Shown: positions 8,701 to 16,743, counted from the stretch's first letter. The stretch is 64,000 bases of DNA from Paenibacillus athensensis (GCF_004514475.2 NZ_MYFO02000007.1:206358-270357), one strand, 5' to 3'. Program-made: numbers and translations. The notes: generated from the sequence alone by a model not told the origin.

Positions 8701-9257
8701 GTTGGGGTTGGCGTAGGCGTAGGCGTAGGCGTTGACGTCGACGTGTTATAGACCTCCAGCTCCGAGATTTGTCCGGCCGGCCAGCCCGTATTGGCGGTCA
8801 CGTTGATTTTCACATAACGCACGCTGGCGTTGACGAAGTTGATCGTCACCGTATTGCTGCTGCCGTCGAACGTATACGTTTGCGACGCAGCAAGCGTCGT
8901 ATAGCTCGAATCGTTGGTGCTGCCTTGTACCGATAGCGTCTGATTGCGCGTACCCCAGCCGGCAGGCAGCTTCAGGACCACCTGATTGACGGTATTTACG
9001 CTGCCCAAGTCCACGCGTACCCATTGCGGAAACGCATTGTTGACGCTCTCCCAATACGTGCCCTGATTGCCGTCCGTTGTATTTCCGGAACCATAAACGT
9101 CGGCATGACCGCTCTCTGTCGTCGCCTTGCCTGCGGCCAGATTGGTGGCCGCGCTTACTTCATGCGGAATGAGCGTTAGCTGCATCACAAACAGCAATAA
9201 AGCCATAAGGCCAAAAACAACCGGATTTTGTTGATAGAACCTGTTCCTGCGTATCAT
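5739..9257 (-). CDS. Secreted multimodular GH18-GH16 glycanase (chitinase-type plus beta-1,3-glucanase-type) with four CBMs
   Basis: A 1172-residue exported enzyme with an AAGGAGGT ribosome site. Order: signal peptide 1-36; F5/8 type C (CBM32-like) domain ~37-172; Thr-Pro linker; CBM35-like domain ~195-320 (YQAESAALSGG); Thr-Pro linker; CBM6 ~352-475; linker; GH18-type barrel ~492-790 with VDFDIETEE near 602, matching the DxxDxDxE signature; GH16 domain ~805-1042 with EIDIMEQ near 927 (catalytic Glu pair) and WNDEFSG start; C-terminal CBM6 ~1049-1172. GH18 members hydrolyse chitin and GH16 members of this type hydrolyse beta-1,3(-1,4)-glucan, so the protein could attack two fungal wall polymers at once. 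It follows a sugar ABC importer and carries its own cre-marked promoter. Confidence 0.9.
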   Translation of the reverse strand: MIRRNRFYQQNPVVFGLMALLLFVMQLTLIPHEVSAATNLAAGKATTESGHADVYGSGNTTDGNQGTYWESVNNAFPQWVRVDLGSVNTVNQVVLKLPAGWGTRNQTLSVQGSTNDSSYTTLAASQTYTFDGSSNTVTINFVNASVRYVKINVTANTGWPAGQISELEVYNTSTSTPTPTPTPTPTPTSTPSGGTYQAESAALSGGAKVNTDHTGYTGSGFVDGYWTQGAATTFTVNTSVTAPYSLVLRYANSMGGARTLSLYVNGVKIKQTTLANLANWDSWATVADTVTLQAGSNTVKYQYDATDSANVNLDSLQVTFNDATPTPPVSPTPTPTPTPTPTATPTSTPGGIMIPGKLEAESYTAMSGIQTESTSDTGGGLNVGWTDTGDWLDYNVYVASAGTYPVAFRVASTTATSQLQLRSSNGSVLATVTVPNTGGWQNWTTVNTSVSLPAGSQTLRLFVSATGFNLNWLNFATASTPTPAPTATPPGMFDPLNAAPYVMPDSSVNLGTVMDATSVKAFTIAFILANGNACSAAWNGWSAINSDTTNQAAINLIRSKGGDVVVSFGGAAGTKLGQVCGDAQSTANAYQQVIDKYNLKAVDFDIETEEITNNAALTRELQAAKILQQNAANAGKPLNVSVTLPAGWSGLENSGKTVVQTAINIGFKPTSWTIMPFDFGGGASGMGQTTINIAEAFHQQLKTLYPALSDAQIYDMSGLSLMNGRTDVGEYVYVSDFQAIADYGKSKGLKRLTYWVVNRDLPCSPIIDPGSTQNGCSSVPQQPWEFTRIIAQYAAGSATPPAASQDTWRLVWNDEFSGTSGTAPDPGKWGYDLGGGGWGNNEKEYYTSSTNNAYLDGSGHLVIKAIKENIGGLPYSSARLVSRTKGDWTYGKFEVRAKLPTGKGIWPAIWMLPTDWTYGSWPTSGEIDIMEQRGSQPLTVMGTIHFGTPWTYIGGSYTLPDAGYHIYSVEWDPSQIRWYVDGNLYQTRSSSEWFSSGGPSPAPFDKRFHFLLNVAVGGNFDGDPDGSTAFPQAMTVDYVRVYDHSNTVNLPARIEAEGYSAMSGIQMENTTDAGGGQDVGWIDAGDWMDYPVNVPASGTYNVQYRVASTLTTGQIQLRSGSTVYATTSVPNTGGWQNWQTVSTTVYLTAGQKTLRVYASGAGFNLNWLNITQ

Positions 9258-9406
9258 TCACGAACCTCCTTGAAATTTGAATTTATCAGCCTGAGCTGCC
9301 CTACTGCGGGTTGAACCCGCCGATCCCTCCTCCTTTCTCGTTGTTCCGCTTGCGTCAAGCAAGCCCTCACTGGCCACCCCCCTGCGCATCGATCACCATC
9401 CTAAAA

Positions 9407-9420
9407 TGTAATCGTTTTCA
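9407..9420. promoter_or_regulatory. CcpA cre box upstream of the GH18-GH16 gene
   Basis: TGTAATCGTTTTCA fits the TGWNANCGNTNWCA consensus at every position on both strands. On the minus strand it sits just after a TACAAT -10-like hexamer, so bound CcpA would block the start region. It lies about 150 bases before the glycanase start and downstream of the permease terminator, so carbon repression should act on the enzyme separately from the importer. Confidence 0.7.
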
Positions 9421-9526
9421 TTTTATTGTAGACCTCCACTCCTCCGAACTCGATGGAAAGTATTATGATTTTCGTACGCAATATTACGCTTTCGCGCCCT
9501 TCCCGCGAAGCGGACGCTGCACAACG

Positions 9527-9560
9527 CAAAAAGCCTGCTGATCGTCGATCAACAGGCTTG
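9527..9560 (-). terminator. Terminator closing the ABC importer operon
   Basis: AAGCCTGTTGATC/GATCAGCAGGCTT hairpin followed by TTTTT on the minus strand. It separates the permease gene from the glycanase promoter. Confidence 0.8.
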
Positions 9561-9725
9561 TCTTGTTGCAGCAGCTCCCGCACCGCAGGCGGGAGGGCTT
9601 CAGCCGGGCTGTCCGGCGCGCACGGGTTTGACCGCCGCCGAACGGCTGGCACCGCGCTCAAGGCGTCGCACGCCCGCAGCAACGGCAGCGTCCCGGAGCC
9701 CTGCCCGACGCGGCGTCTCCGCCCG

Positions 9726-10619
9726 TCAGCCCTTCACCGAGCCGGCGGTAATCCCCTCGACGATCCGGTTGCTCAAGGCGAAAAACGCCGCCAGAATCGG
9801 CAACATGCTGATCATCAGCGTCGCGCCGATCGCTCCCCAATCGGTTGTATACTGCCCGATAAAGTTTTGAATACCCACCGTAATCGTCTTGCGCTCGTCC
9901 GAGCTGATGAACGTATTGATGAACACAAATTCGTTCCAGTTATAAATCATATTGATAATGACCACCGTTGCCAGCACCGAAGCGGTCATCGGCAAAATAA
10001 TTTGCACAAACAGCCGGTTCACCGAACAGCCGTCCATAATCGCCGCTTCTTCTACCTCGCGCGGTAGCGTGTAGTAGAAGCCGAGCAAAATCATGATCGT
10101 CAGCGGCAGATTAAACGCCGTGTACGTCAGAATGATCGACAGCGGATGATCAGTCAGATGCGCTTTCAGGAACATTTGAAACAACGGAATGAGCGTGGAA
10201 TGCACCGGAATCATCAGGCCGACCATGAACAGGCCGAGCACCGGCTTTTTCCAGCCCCACGACAGCCGCGTCAGCGCAAACGTCACCAGACTGCCCAGTA
10301 CAACGGTGCATGCAACGGCAGCGAACGTCATCCAGACGCTGTTCCAGAAATACAAGCTGATGTTGCCTTCCGTCCACACCTTGGCGTAGTTCTCCCAACG
10401 CGGATGGGCCGGTAGCGCAAAGGGCGATAGATTGAAGACTTCCTGGTTATTTTTCAGTGAAAACAGCAGCAGCCAAACCAGCGGAAAAATTTGCACCACG
10501 GCGACGGCGATCAGCACGGCGTAAAGTACGATGCGGCCGATACGTTGCGGCAAGCTGCGCTCGGACGGCCAAGCCGTAAGCGTTGCGGCGGCTGTCGATG
10601 CGCCTGCGGATTCTGTCAT
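9726..10619 (-). CDS. Carbohydrate ABC transporter permease, MalG-type
   Basis: 297 residues with six predicted membrane helices (for example IVLYAVLIAVAVVQIFPLVW and LFMVGLMIPVHSTLIPLF). The EAA loop that docks the ATPase reads VEEAAIMDGCSVNRLFVQIILP. Such CUT1 inner-membrane permeases work as a pair with a MalF-type partner, encoded 19 bases upstream. No ATPase gene is present here, which is usual in Paenibacillaceae and Bacillus, where a shared MsmX-type ATPase serves many importers (family knowledge). The substrate is inferred from context to be an oligosaccharide, perhaps from chitin or glucan. Confidence 0.9.
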   Translation of the reverse strand: MTESAGASTAAATLTAWPSERSLPQRIGRIVLYAVLIAVAVVQIFPLVWLLLFSLKNNQEVFNLSPFALPAHPRWENYAKVWTEGNISLYFWNSVWMTFAAVACTVVLGSLVTFALTRLSWGWKKPVLGLFMVGLMIPVHSTLIPLFQMFLKAHLTDHPLSIILTYTAFNLPLTIMILLGFYYTLPREVEEAAIMDGCSVNRLFVQIILPMTASVLATVVIINMIYNWNEFVFINTFISSDERKTITVGIQNFIGQYTTDWGAIGATLMISMLPILAAFFALSNRIVEGITAGSVKG

Positions 10620-10638
10620 GCCGGTTCCTCCTTTTTTC

Positions 10639-11520
10639 TCATGAATATTGCACTTCTTCGCCCGAAGCTGTCAGCTTGCGGATCAGCCAGGTCACGATCA
10701 GACAGGTCAGCAGCAGGAAAAATCCAATCGCGCTGCCATAGCCGAAATCAAAGCTGCGGAACGCCTGATGGTACATGTACGAAGCCATGACCTCGCTCGC
10801 GCCGTTGGGTCCCCCGTCGGTCATCACGTAAATCAGGTCAAAATATTTCAGCGAGCCGACGATGGCGAGTACAATCGTCACCTTGATGACGCTGGCAATC
10901 AGCGGCAGCTTGATGCGCAAAGCCACCTGCCACGGCGTCGCGCCGTCGATGCGCGCGGCTTCGATCAGCGAGGACGGGATGTTCGTCAGCGCGGCGTAGT
11001 AGATAAGGATATAAAAGCCCGCGTATTGCCAAATAATTGGCACGAACAACGCGAACAGCACAATCGAGGTTTCCGACAGCCAACCAATCGGCTCCTTCAT
11101 GCCAAACGATTGCAGAATGACGTTCAGCATCCCGTTGGAGGGATGGTACATTTTCAGCCATAGCTGGGCAATCGCCACCGAGGACAGCAGCATCGGCACC
11201 AGGTAAATTTTGCGCAGCAGGTTCGCGCCCTTAATGCGGCCGGACAACACCATTGCGACGGCCAGATAGCCGATCAGGCTAATGGTGGAGAAAACGGCCA
11301 GCAGGAAGGAATGGCCCGCGCTTTTCCAGAACAGCGCATCCTTGACCAGCCGGCTGTAGTTGTCCAGACCGATGAAGGTCATGGCCCCGATGCCATCCCA
11401 TTTCATCAGGCCGTAATAGCCGGTCAAGACAATCGGCACATAGATGAGCACCAGCACGAGCAACAGCGCAGGCAGGACATACAGCGCGATGATTCTTTTA
11501 TCGGACATGACTTTATCCAC
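10639..11520 (-). CDS. Carbohydrate ABC transporter permease, MalF-type
   Basis: I place the start at GTG 11520 (VDKVMSDKRIIALYVLP), 10 bases after AAAGGAG; the in-frame ATG at 11508 is too far from it. The protein has six hydrophobic helices, starting with LPALLLVLVLIYVPIVL, and the EAA loop SSLIEAARIDGATPWQVALRIKLP is given here only in its key residues EAARIDG and LP. It is the CUT1 partner of the next permease, and both follow the solute-binding lipoprotein gene. Confidence 0.9.
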   Translation of the reverse strand: MDKVMSDKRIIALYVLPALLLVLVLIYVPIVLTGYYGLMKWDGIGAMTFIGLDNYSRLVKDALFWKSAGHSFLLAVFSTISLIGYLAVAMVLSGRIKGANLLRKIYLVPMLLSSVAIAQLWLKMYHPSNGMLNVILQSFGMKEPIGWLSETSIVLFALFVPIIWQYAGFYILIYYAALTNIPSSLIEAARIDGATPWQVALRIKLPLIASVIKVTIVLAIVGSLKYFDLIYVMTDGGPNGASEVMASYMYHQAFRSFDFGYGSAIGFFLLLTCLIVTWLIRKLTASGEEVQYS

Positions 11521-11555
11521 AAGCGTACAGCTCCTTTCCCCAAGCGGACAATGCA

Positions 11556-11591
11556 AAGGGGCATACCGCGGTGTGCCGGGATACGCCCCTT
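11556..11591 (-). terminator. Attenuator-like hairpin between binding protein and permeases
   Basis: AAGGGGC (11585-11591 on the minus strand) pairs with GCCCCTT (11556-11562), with extra pairing inside, and is followed by TGCATT. Hairpins here commonly raise binding-protein mRNA relative to permease mRNA. The U-tract is weak. Confidence 0.45.
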
Positions 11592-11606
11592 CTGCGTTCT
11601 GGTTGA

Positions 11607-12980
11607 TTACTTGCCGGATTCCTGCTTCAGCGCCTCTTCATGCTTCTTGGCGAATTCCTCCGGCTTCACTTCGCCGCCGAACAACGCCTGAATCATGTTC
11701 AGATGCACTTGCGCTACCGCCGGACTCATTTGTACGTCGGCAAACAGCGTAATGTTGCTGGCTTTGCCCAGCTCGTTCAGCACATCAATGTACATTTGCG
11801 GGAGGTTGATTTTGGACGTGTCGACCTTGGTCGCCGGAATGACGCCCGCTTGCGTCACCGACTCTTCGCCCCAACGCTTCGCAAAATATTTCACGAATTT
11901 CTTCGCTTCGTCCTTCACCTTGGAGTTCTCGGCCACGAACAAGCCTACGCCCGGTCCGCCGACCCAGCTGTCGACATTGCCTTTGCCGCCGTCGATGGTC
12001 GGGAATTTGAAGAAGCCGATGCTGTCGCGGAACTCCTTCGGAACGGATTCATTCGTCGTATAGTTCGGCAGCTCCCAAGTACCCATCATGTACATTGCGG
12101 CTTTGCCGTTCATGAATTCGGATTTGCCTTCGTCGTTGGACAGGCCGTTGAACCCTTTGTTGAAGGCGTTCATCTTCACGAGGTTCTGCACCTCTTCAGC
12201 CGCTTTCACGAGGCTTGGATCCTCAAAGCTGCCCCTGCGGTCAATCGCTTTTTTCAGCGTTTCCGGTCCGCCCAGACGGTCGGCCAGGTACATATACCAC
12301 AGCGAGCCAGTCCAGCGGTCTTTGTTGCCGAGCGCTGCTGGAGCTACGCCGTTATCGGCCAGCGTTTTGACGATTTGCTTGAGCTCGTCGTACGTTTTTG
12401 GCGGCGTGAGATTATATTTGGCGAAAATCGCTTTGTTGTAGTAAACAGGCGTGATGTTCAGCTCCAGCGGCAGCGCGTAGGTTTTGCCCCCGACCGCGTA
12501 CGCTTCCGTCGTCCCGGAAACGAACGAATCCTTGAAGCCGTCGCCGAGAACATCGTCCAGCGGTGCGAACAGGTTGCCTTTGACGTAAGGCTCCAGGAAG
12601 CCGGCCGCCCACGTCATGCCCACATCCGGCAGCTCGTTGGAGGCGGAGATGACCTTCAGCTTGTTTTTATACTGCTCGTTGTCAAGGATCTCCTGTTTGA
12701 TCGTGACGTTCGGATTCGCTTTCTGATATTCGTCGATGATTTGGTTGACAATCATGTTATGCTGCTTCGAGCTGCCCGCAGGCCACAGATGCATCAGCTT
12801 GATCGTCATTTTCTCGCCGGAGCTGGCCGGCTGGTCGGTGCTTGCCGCCGCCGTAGGCTGCGCGCTGGCTTGAGCGCCGTTATCGGTGCTTCCCGCATTT
12901 TGCGTCGACCCGCAGCCCGTCAGAGCCAGCATGGTCGCAAGCAGCGCCGCCGGAGCGAGCGTCAATGTTTTTTTCACCAC
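11607..12980 (-). CDS. Extracellular solute-binding lipoprotein for sugars
   Basis: 457 residues. The signal peptide ends in a lipobox, LALTGCGSTQ, so the mature protein starts at Cys and is anchored outside the membrane. A Ser/Ala/Gln-rich spacer follows, then the family-1 binding-protein fold (KLMHLWPAGSS, NPNVTIKQEIL, VGMTWAAGFLEPYV, GKAAMYMMGTWELPNYT). The start is one of two consecutive GTG codons (12980 or 12977) behind GGGGGA. Two cre-like boxes precede it. The YesM/YesN pair upstream is the usual regulator of such importers in Paenibacillus. Confidence 0.9.
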   Translation of the reverse strand: MVKKTLTLAPAALLATMLALTGCGSTQNAGSTDNGAQASAQPTAAASTDQPASSGEKMTIKLMHLWPAGSSKQHNMIVNQIIDEYQKANPNVTIKQEILDNEQYKNKLKVISASNELPDVGMTWAAGFLEPYVKGNLFAPLDDVLGDGFKDSFVSGTTEAYAVGGKTYALPLELNITPVYYNKAIFAKYNLTPPKTYDELKQIVKTLADNGVAPAALGNKDRWTGSLWYMYLADRLGGPETLKKAIDRRGSFEDPSLVKAAEEVQNLVKMNAFNKGFNGLSNDEGKSEFMNGKAAMYMMGTWELPNYTTNESVPKEFRDSIGFFKFPTIDGGKGNVDSWVGGPGVGLFVAENSKVKDEAKKFVKYFAKRWGEESVTQAGVIPATKVDTSKINLPQMYIDVLNELGKASNITLFADVQMSPAVAQVHLNMIQALFGGEVKPEEFAKKHEEALKQESGK

Positions 12981-13006
12981 TTCAATTCCCCCTGTTCATC
13001 TGTTCA

Positions 13007-13020
13007 AGATAACGTTTACA
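13007..13020. promoter_or_regulatory. cre-like box 1 before the importer operon
   Basis: AGATAACGTTTACA matches 13 of 14 positions of TGWNANCGNTNWCA. It lies 27 bases upstream of the binding-protein start. Confidence 0.5.
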
Positions 13021-13027
13021 ACATTTA

Positions 13028-13041
13028 TGATAGCGCTTTAT
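13028..13041. promoter_or_regulatory. cre-like box 2 before the importer operon
   Basis: TGATAGCGCTTTAT matches 12 of 14 positions of the cre consensus and lies 21 bp from the first box, two helical turns. Together they suggest cooperative CcpA control. Confidence 0.35.
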
Positions 13042-13100
13042 CGGGGGTTGAATAAGGTAACGGCGTTTAGGGAAAAGTCTACTTTTTTTAGATCGCGTGA

Positions 13101-13892
13101 TCAGATCGTACCGTCGGGGGACATCAGCTTGCGGAATTGGCTCGGGGTCATACCTTCGTATTCCTTGAACAGCGTGGTAAAATATTTGACCGTCTGGTAG
13201 CCGGCCTCCTCGGCAATCGCCGACACCGGCATCGCAGTGTTCAGCAGCAGATGCTTGGCACGCTGCACGCGGCTTCGCGTCACATATTCGCTGAAGGTCA
13301 GATTCGTTTTCTCCTTGAACAGCGAGCTGAAATAGCTCGGATTCAAATGCACCTGCTCCGCTACCTCGCGCAAACCGATCGGCTCGCGCAGATGAAGCTC
13401 GATGTAGCGCATCGCTTCCTTGATCGGCTGCGGGATCAGATGATCCTCCTGCCGCATGTCGGCCAAGCGGTTGTCCACCACCCGGTCGAGCCGGTCGACG
13501 CGCCGCCGTTCCTCGTCTATGGCGAGCGCCTGCTCCACGGCCTCGATCAGCTTGGCCTTGGCCACCGGCTTGAGCAAATAATTGACGACGCCCAGACGGA
13601 TCGCTTCCTGTGCGTAATCAAACTCCGAGTAGCCCGACAGCAAAATGACGGCCGGCAGGCCGCCTTGCTCCTTCGCGGCTCTGATCATCTGCAAGCCGGT
13701 CATCTCCGGCATGCGAATATCGGAAATCAATACGTTTACCGGCTTGTTGGCCAGCAGCGCCAGCGCTTCGTCCCCGTCAGCCGCTATCTCCACTTCATAC
13801 TTGCCGCCGGCCCAGGCATCGAGCATCTTCTTGAGCCCTTGCCGGGTGCGCGGCTCGTCGTCCACGATCAAGATCGTTCCTGCTTGCAACAT
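13101..13892 (-). CDS. YesN-type response regulator (REC + AraC DNA-binding domain)
   Basis: 263 residues from ATG 13892; the GTG one codon earlier also fits the GGGGGGAGGA ribosome site, which overlaps the end of the kinase gene. The receiver domain has ILIVDDEPRTR, the phospho-acceptor in ISDIRMPEM and the switch Lys in YLLKPV. The C-terminal ~100 residues are a two-helix-turn-helix AraC domain (LREVAEQVHLNPSYFSSLFKE, ISAIAEEAGYQTVKYFTTLFKE in key residues). Being eight bases into the stop of the kinase gene, it is translationally coupled. It most likely activates the importer operon just downstream and perhaps the glycanase. Confidence 0.92.
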   Translation of the reverse strand: MLQAGTILIVDDEPRTRQGLKKMLDAWAGGKYEVEIAADGDEALALLANKPVNVLISDIRMPEMTGLQMIRAAKEQGGLPAVILLSGYSEFDYAQEAIRLGVVNYLLKPVAKAKLIEAVEQALAIDEERRRVDRLDRVVDNRLADMRQEDHLIPQPIKEAMRYIELHLREPIGLREVAEQVHLNPSYFSSLFKEKTNLTFSEYVTRSRVQRAKHLLLNTAMPVSAIAEEAGYQTVKYFTTLFKEYEGMTPSQFRKLMSPDGTI

Positions 13893-13899
13893 CACTTTC

Positions 13900-15642
13900 T
13901 CATCCTCCCCCCGGAATATCAAAGCATATACAGGTGCCCTTGCCCCGCTCGCTTTGCAGCGTCAAACCGCCGCCGCCGTCGGGATACGCCAGCCGCAGCC
14001 GCTGATTGACGTTGGCGATGGCCAGCCCGGTTCCCGAGCCCATCGGCACACCGCCGCCCTCCAGCGAACGGGTCACGCGCTGCATCGTCGCTTCATCCAT
14101 GCCGACGCCATCGTCGCAAACGGCAATCGTCCAGCCCCCGGCTTCTTCGGAAGGGCCAATCGTAATGCTCACCGAGCCCGGCCCCTTCTTGTTGCCAAGC
14201 CCGTGCAGCAGAGCGTTCTCCACCAGCGGCTGGATTAGCAACTTGGGCAGGCGGACCTGCTCCGCGCCGGGGCTTGTCTCGATGCGCCAGGTGAGCCGCT
14301 CGCCGAACCGCAGCTTCATCAGCTGCAAATAGCGCTCGACATGCTCCAGCTCAGCGCTGGCCGCCACCCATTCGTCCTTGCTTGAGCCGCCGATTGTATA
14401 GCGAAACAGCTCGGACATCGCCACGACCAGCTCGGCCAGCTCCTCTTCGTCCTTCTCCTGCAGCGACCAATACAACGCCTCCAGCGTGTTGTACAAAAAA
14501 TGCGGATTGATCTGCGCCTGCAGCGCCTTCAGCTCGGCGCGACTGCGGACCAGCTCCTTTTCATAAATAACCTCGATCAAATGATTGATATTATCGACCA
14601 TCTCGTTGTACGTGCGCGTCAGCTCGTTAATCTCGGCCGTAGATTGAATGGCCGGGCTGGGCTTGAGCTCGCCGAGCCGGGCGCTGCGCATCGTTTTGAT
14701 TAGCCGCAAAATCGGCCTCGTCATCATAGTAGACAGCAGCAGCGAGGAAATCAGCACGATCAGGAAGCCGACGCCGCCCGAAGCGACAATGGCCGTGCGC
14801 AGCACGCTGATGCCTTCGGTCAGAGCGCTGACCGGGGAGAGAATGACAAGCGTCCAGCCGGTCGCTTCCGAGGTCATTTTGACAGCGATATAATCCTGGC
14901 CGTTAATGGCGACCTGCTGCTGGCGGTCGTTGAGAATCGCGTCGACGTCGCCTGCGTAGTTTGACGCGATGGGGGTGCCGCTTTTGTCGACGAGCATCAT
15001 GTATTCCGGCTCACCGGCAGCGTTACCCGGCACCTCCAGATTGAAATAGCTGCGATTAATGCGAATCAAGAGATAGCCGCCGCCGGAAAACCAGCGGTCC
15101 ATCAGCCGTACCTGGCGCACCGCCAACAAATAGGACGGGTCGCGCGTATCCTCGCCGATCCAGACCATGCGCCCCTGCGCCCGGTCGGCCTGCTCCAGCC
15201 AGAGCGGACCGATGCGGCCGAGCAGCGTAATCGCATCGTTCGGAAACAGCCGCAAATAATCGTTCGTGTACAGGTCGAAGGCGCTGATACCGTCGGAATA
15301 CACCTGAAAGGCGCTGACATTCTGCATTAACGCCTGTCGTTCGTTAAAGGTGGCCGGGCGTCCCTCGACGACCTGCAGTAATAGCTGCTGCACCTCGCTA
15401 TTCGTCGCCACCTGGTTGGATAGCGTATCGATTTGCCGATAAAGCGTTTCCAAGCGTCCGGTCGCTTCGACCGCCGTTTGCCGGATCTGCTTTTCCGCAT
15501 TGTTGGTGATCAGTCTGGAAACGAGATTAAACGTCATCAGTCCGACCAAGGTCAGCACAATCGCCATCACGACGACAAACACGACGAGAATCTGATTGCG
15601 CAGCGTATTCCATCTGCTCCAGTAGGTTCGCAACTCGTCCAT
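13900..15642 (-). CDS. YesM-type sensor histidine kinase
   Basis: 580 residues from ATG 15642. GGGAGAGG abuts this ATG, so a TTG nine bases further in (15633) may be the real start. Topology: helix near residue 20-40 (QILVVFVVVMAIVLTLVGL), a ~240-residue extracellular sensor, a second helix (VGFLIVLISSLLLS), HAMP region, then the His_kinase domain with ALQAQINPHFLYNTLEAL (phosphorylated His in PHFLYN) and a HATPase domain (IQPLVENALLHG, CDDGVGM, GTGLAIANVNQRL). It senses an extracellular ligand, by context a wall-derived sugar or its loaded binding protein. Confidence 0.9.
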   Translation of the reverse strand: MDELRTYWSRWNTLRNQILVVFVVVMAIVLTLVGLMTFNLVSRLITNNAEKQIRQTAVEATGRLETLYRQIDTLSNQVATNSEVQQLLLQVVEGRPATFNERQALMQNVSAFQVYSDGISAFDLYTNDYLRLFPNDAITLLGRIGPLWLEQADRAQGRMVWIGEDTRDPSYLLAVRQVRLMDRWFSGGGYLLIRINRSYFNLEVPGNAAGEPEYMMLVDKSGTPIASNYAGDVDAILNDRQQQVAINGQDYIAVKMTSEATGWTLVILSPVSALTEGISVLRTAIVASGGVGFLIVLISSLLLSTMMTRPILRLIKTMRSARLGELKPSPAIQSTAEINELTRTYNEMVDNINHLIEVIYEKELVRSRAELKALQAQINPHFLYNTLEALYWSLQEKDEEELAELVVAMSELFRYTIGGSSKDEWVAASAELEHVERYLQLMKLRFGERLTWRIETSPGAEQVRLPKLLIQPLVENALLHGLGNKKGPGSVSITIGPSEEAGGWTIAVCDDGVGMDEATMQRVTRSLEGGGVPMGSGTGLAIANVNQRLRLAYPDGGGGLTLQSERGKGTCICFDIPGGG

Positions 15643-15868
15643 CCTCTCCCTGTTCGGCCGCCCGCCTGCCGCTTGATTCCGCTGCTTGGATGCGAAGGCT
15701 CGCGGATTGATGCCGGTCGCGGGCATCGGCGGTTCGACGCCGACGTCCGCAGTCAGTCGCGTTCATCGGCAGACCGGACGCAGTTCGCCGTGAACGCTCA
15801 CAGCTTGACGCGCTGCTTCGATGTATCGACAAGCACCGTTGGCGGGGCAGCCCCGTTGACTTTTGACT

Positions 15869-15897
15869 ATTATAGCACGCGCGTTCAAAAGTGAAAG
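15869..15897 (-). promoter_or_regulatory. Promoter of the YesM/YesN-importer operon
   Basis: On the minus strand TGCTATAAT is an extended -10 (15869-15877), with a weak -35 CTTTCA (15892-15897) at a 17-base spacing. The transcript leader would be about 220 nt. Confidence 0.5.
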
Positions 15898-15933
15898 AGC
15901 GGAATATATAAGCAGATGTCGTGGGGGACTTGA

Positions 15934-15977
15934 AAATGAACCTCATGTCATTAATAATAATGACATGAGGTTCATTT
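15934..15977. promoter_or_regulatory. Perfect 20-bp inverted repeat with 4-nt loop, likely double operator
   Basis: The arm AAATGAACCTCATGTCATTA (15934-15953) is repeated exactly in reverse complement at 15958-15977 around ATAA. Each arm is itself a loose dyad (TGAAC...TGTCA). It lies 44 bases before the TetR gene and between two divergent genes, so a terminator role is unlikely. A TetR autoregulatory site is the simplest reading. Confidence 0.55.
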
Positions 15978-16020
15978 ATTTGGACAAGCATAATAGAAAC
16001 TTGAAGGGCTGGTGGGACTG

Positions 16021-16653
16021 ATGTCGCCCAAGGTAACCGAGGAGCACAAGGAGCAGCGGAGAAAACAAATACTCGCGGCGGCTGAGCGTGTATTTATCCG
16101 GACCGGCTACGAGCCGGCTACATTGAAGGATATTGTGGAGGAAGCCGCAATGAGCCGCGGCTGGATTTACCTGTATTTTCAGTCCAAAGAGGAGATTTTC
16201 GAAGCGCTGGCGGAGCAGTATGACCGGGAAGCCAATCGCGCGCTGGAAACCTTGCTCACCCAGCCGCTTTCCGTCTGGGAAATGCTCGAAGCGATGCTCA
16301 CCGGCCAGAAAGCCGATCTCGCCGGCGTCGACACGGGCCTGCAGCCGGTGTTCCATGAATATTTCCTCACCGGCTGGCGCGACGCCGGGCGACGGCGCAG
16401 GCTCGTCCAGCGCTACGCGCAAGGCGTGGCCCGTTTCGTCCGGCTGCTGGAGGCCGGAGCCGAGCGTGGCGAATTCGCGCCGAGCTTGCCGCTGGAGCTG
16501 ATCGCGCAAATCGCTGCCTCGCATATCGAGGGCATTATGACGCACGCGCTGGCGCTTGGCGCGCAGCAAGCTGCGGCAGCGGAGCAAATCGACGCGTTAA
16601 CGGCCTATTTGAAGTCGTTATTGAACGTTCAAACGGCTGAAAAAGCCGAATAA
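16021..16653 (+). CDS. TetR/AcrR-family repressor, YfiR-like
   Basis: 210 residues from ATG 16021 (MSPKVTEEHKEQRRKQILAAA). A GTG at 16012 is in frame, but homologs as I remember them begin MSPKVT. The helix-turn-helix is ATLKDIVEEAAMSRGWIYLYF, given here by its core LKDIVEEA...YLYF, followed by the conserved SKEEIFEAL. The helical C-terminal ligand domain is not diagnostic. The next gene downstream is on the other strand, so the repressor probably controls itself through the 44-bp palindromic site upstream, plus unlinked targets. Confidence 0.88.
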   Translation: MSPKVTEEHKEQRRKQILAAAERVFIRTGYEPATLKDIVEEAAMSRGWIYLYFQSKEEIFEALAEQYDREANRALETLLTQPLSVWEMLEAMLTGQKADLAGVDTGLQPVFHEYFLTGWRDAGRRRRLVQRYAQGVARFVRLLEAGAERGEFAPSLPLELIAQIAASHIEGIMTHALALGAQQAAAAEQIDALTAYLKSLLNVQTAEKAE

Positions 16654-16743
16654 AGAGAGAAAAAGAGGGAGGAAGCCCGTGATTAAGCTGCCAGTCGGCG
16701 CGTAAAACGGCGGACAGACCAATCGGAGTCCAGCAAAAACAGC

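Noticed and set aside
15934..15977. The perfect inverted repeat as an intrinsic terminator
   Set aside because: It lies between divergently transcribed genes, so no transcript ends there, and no T-run follows directly.
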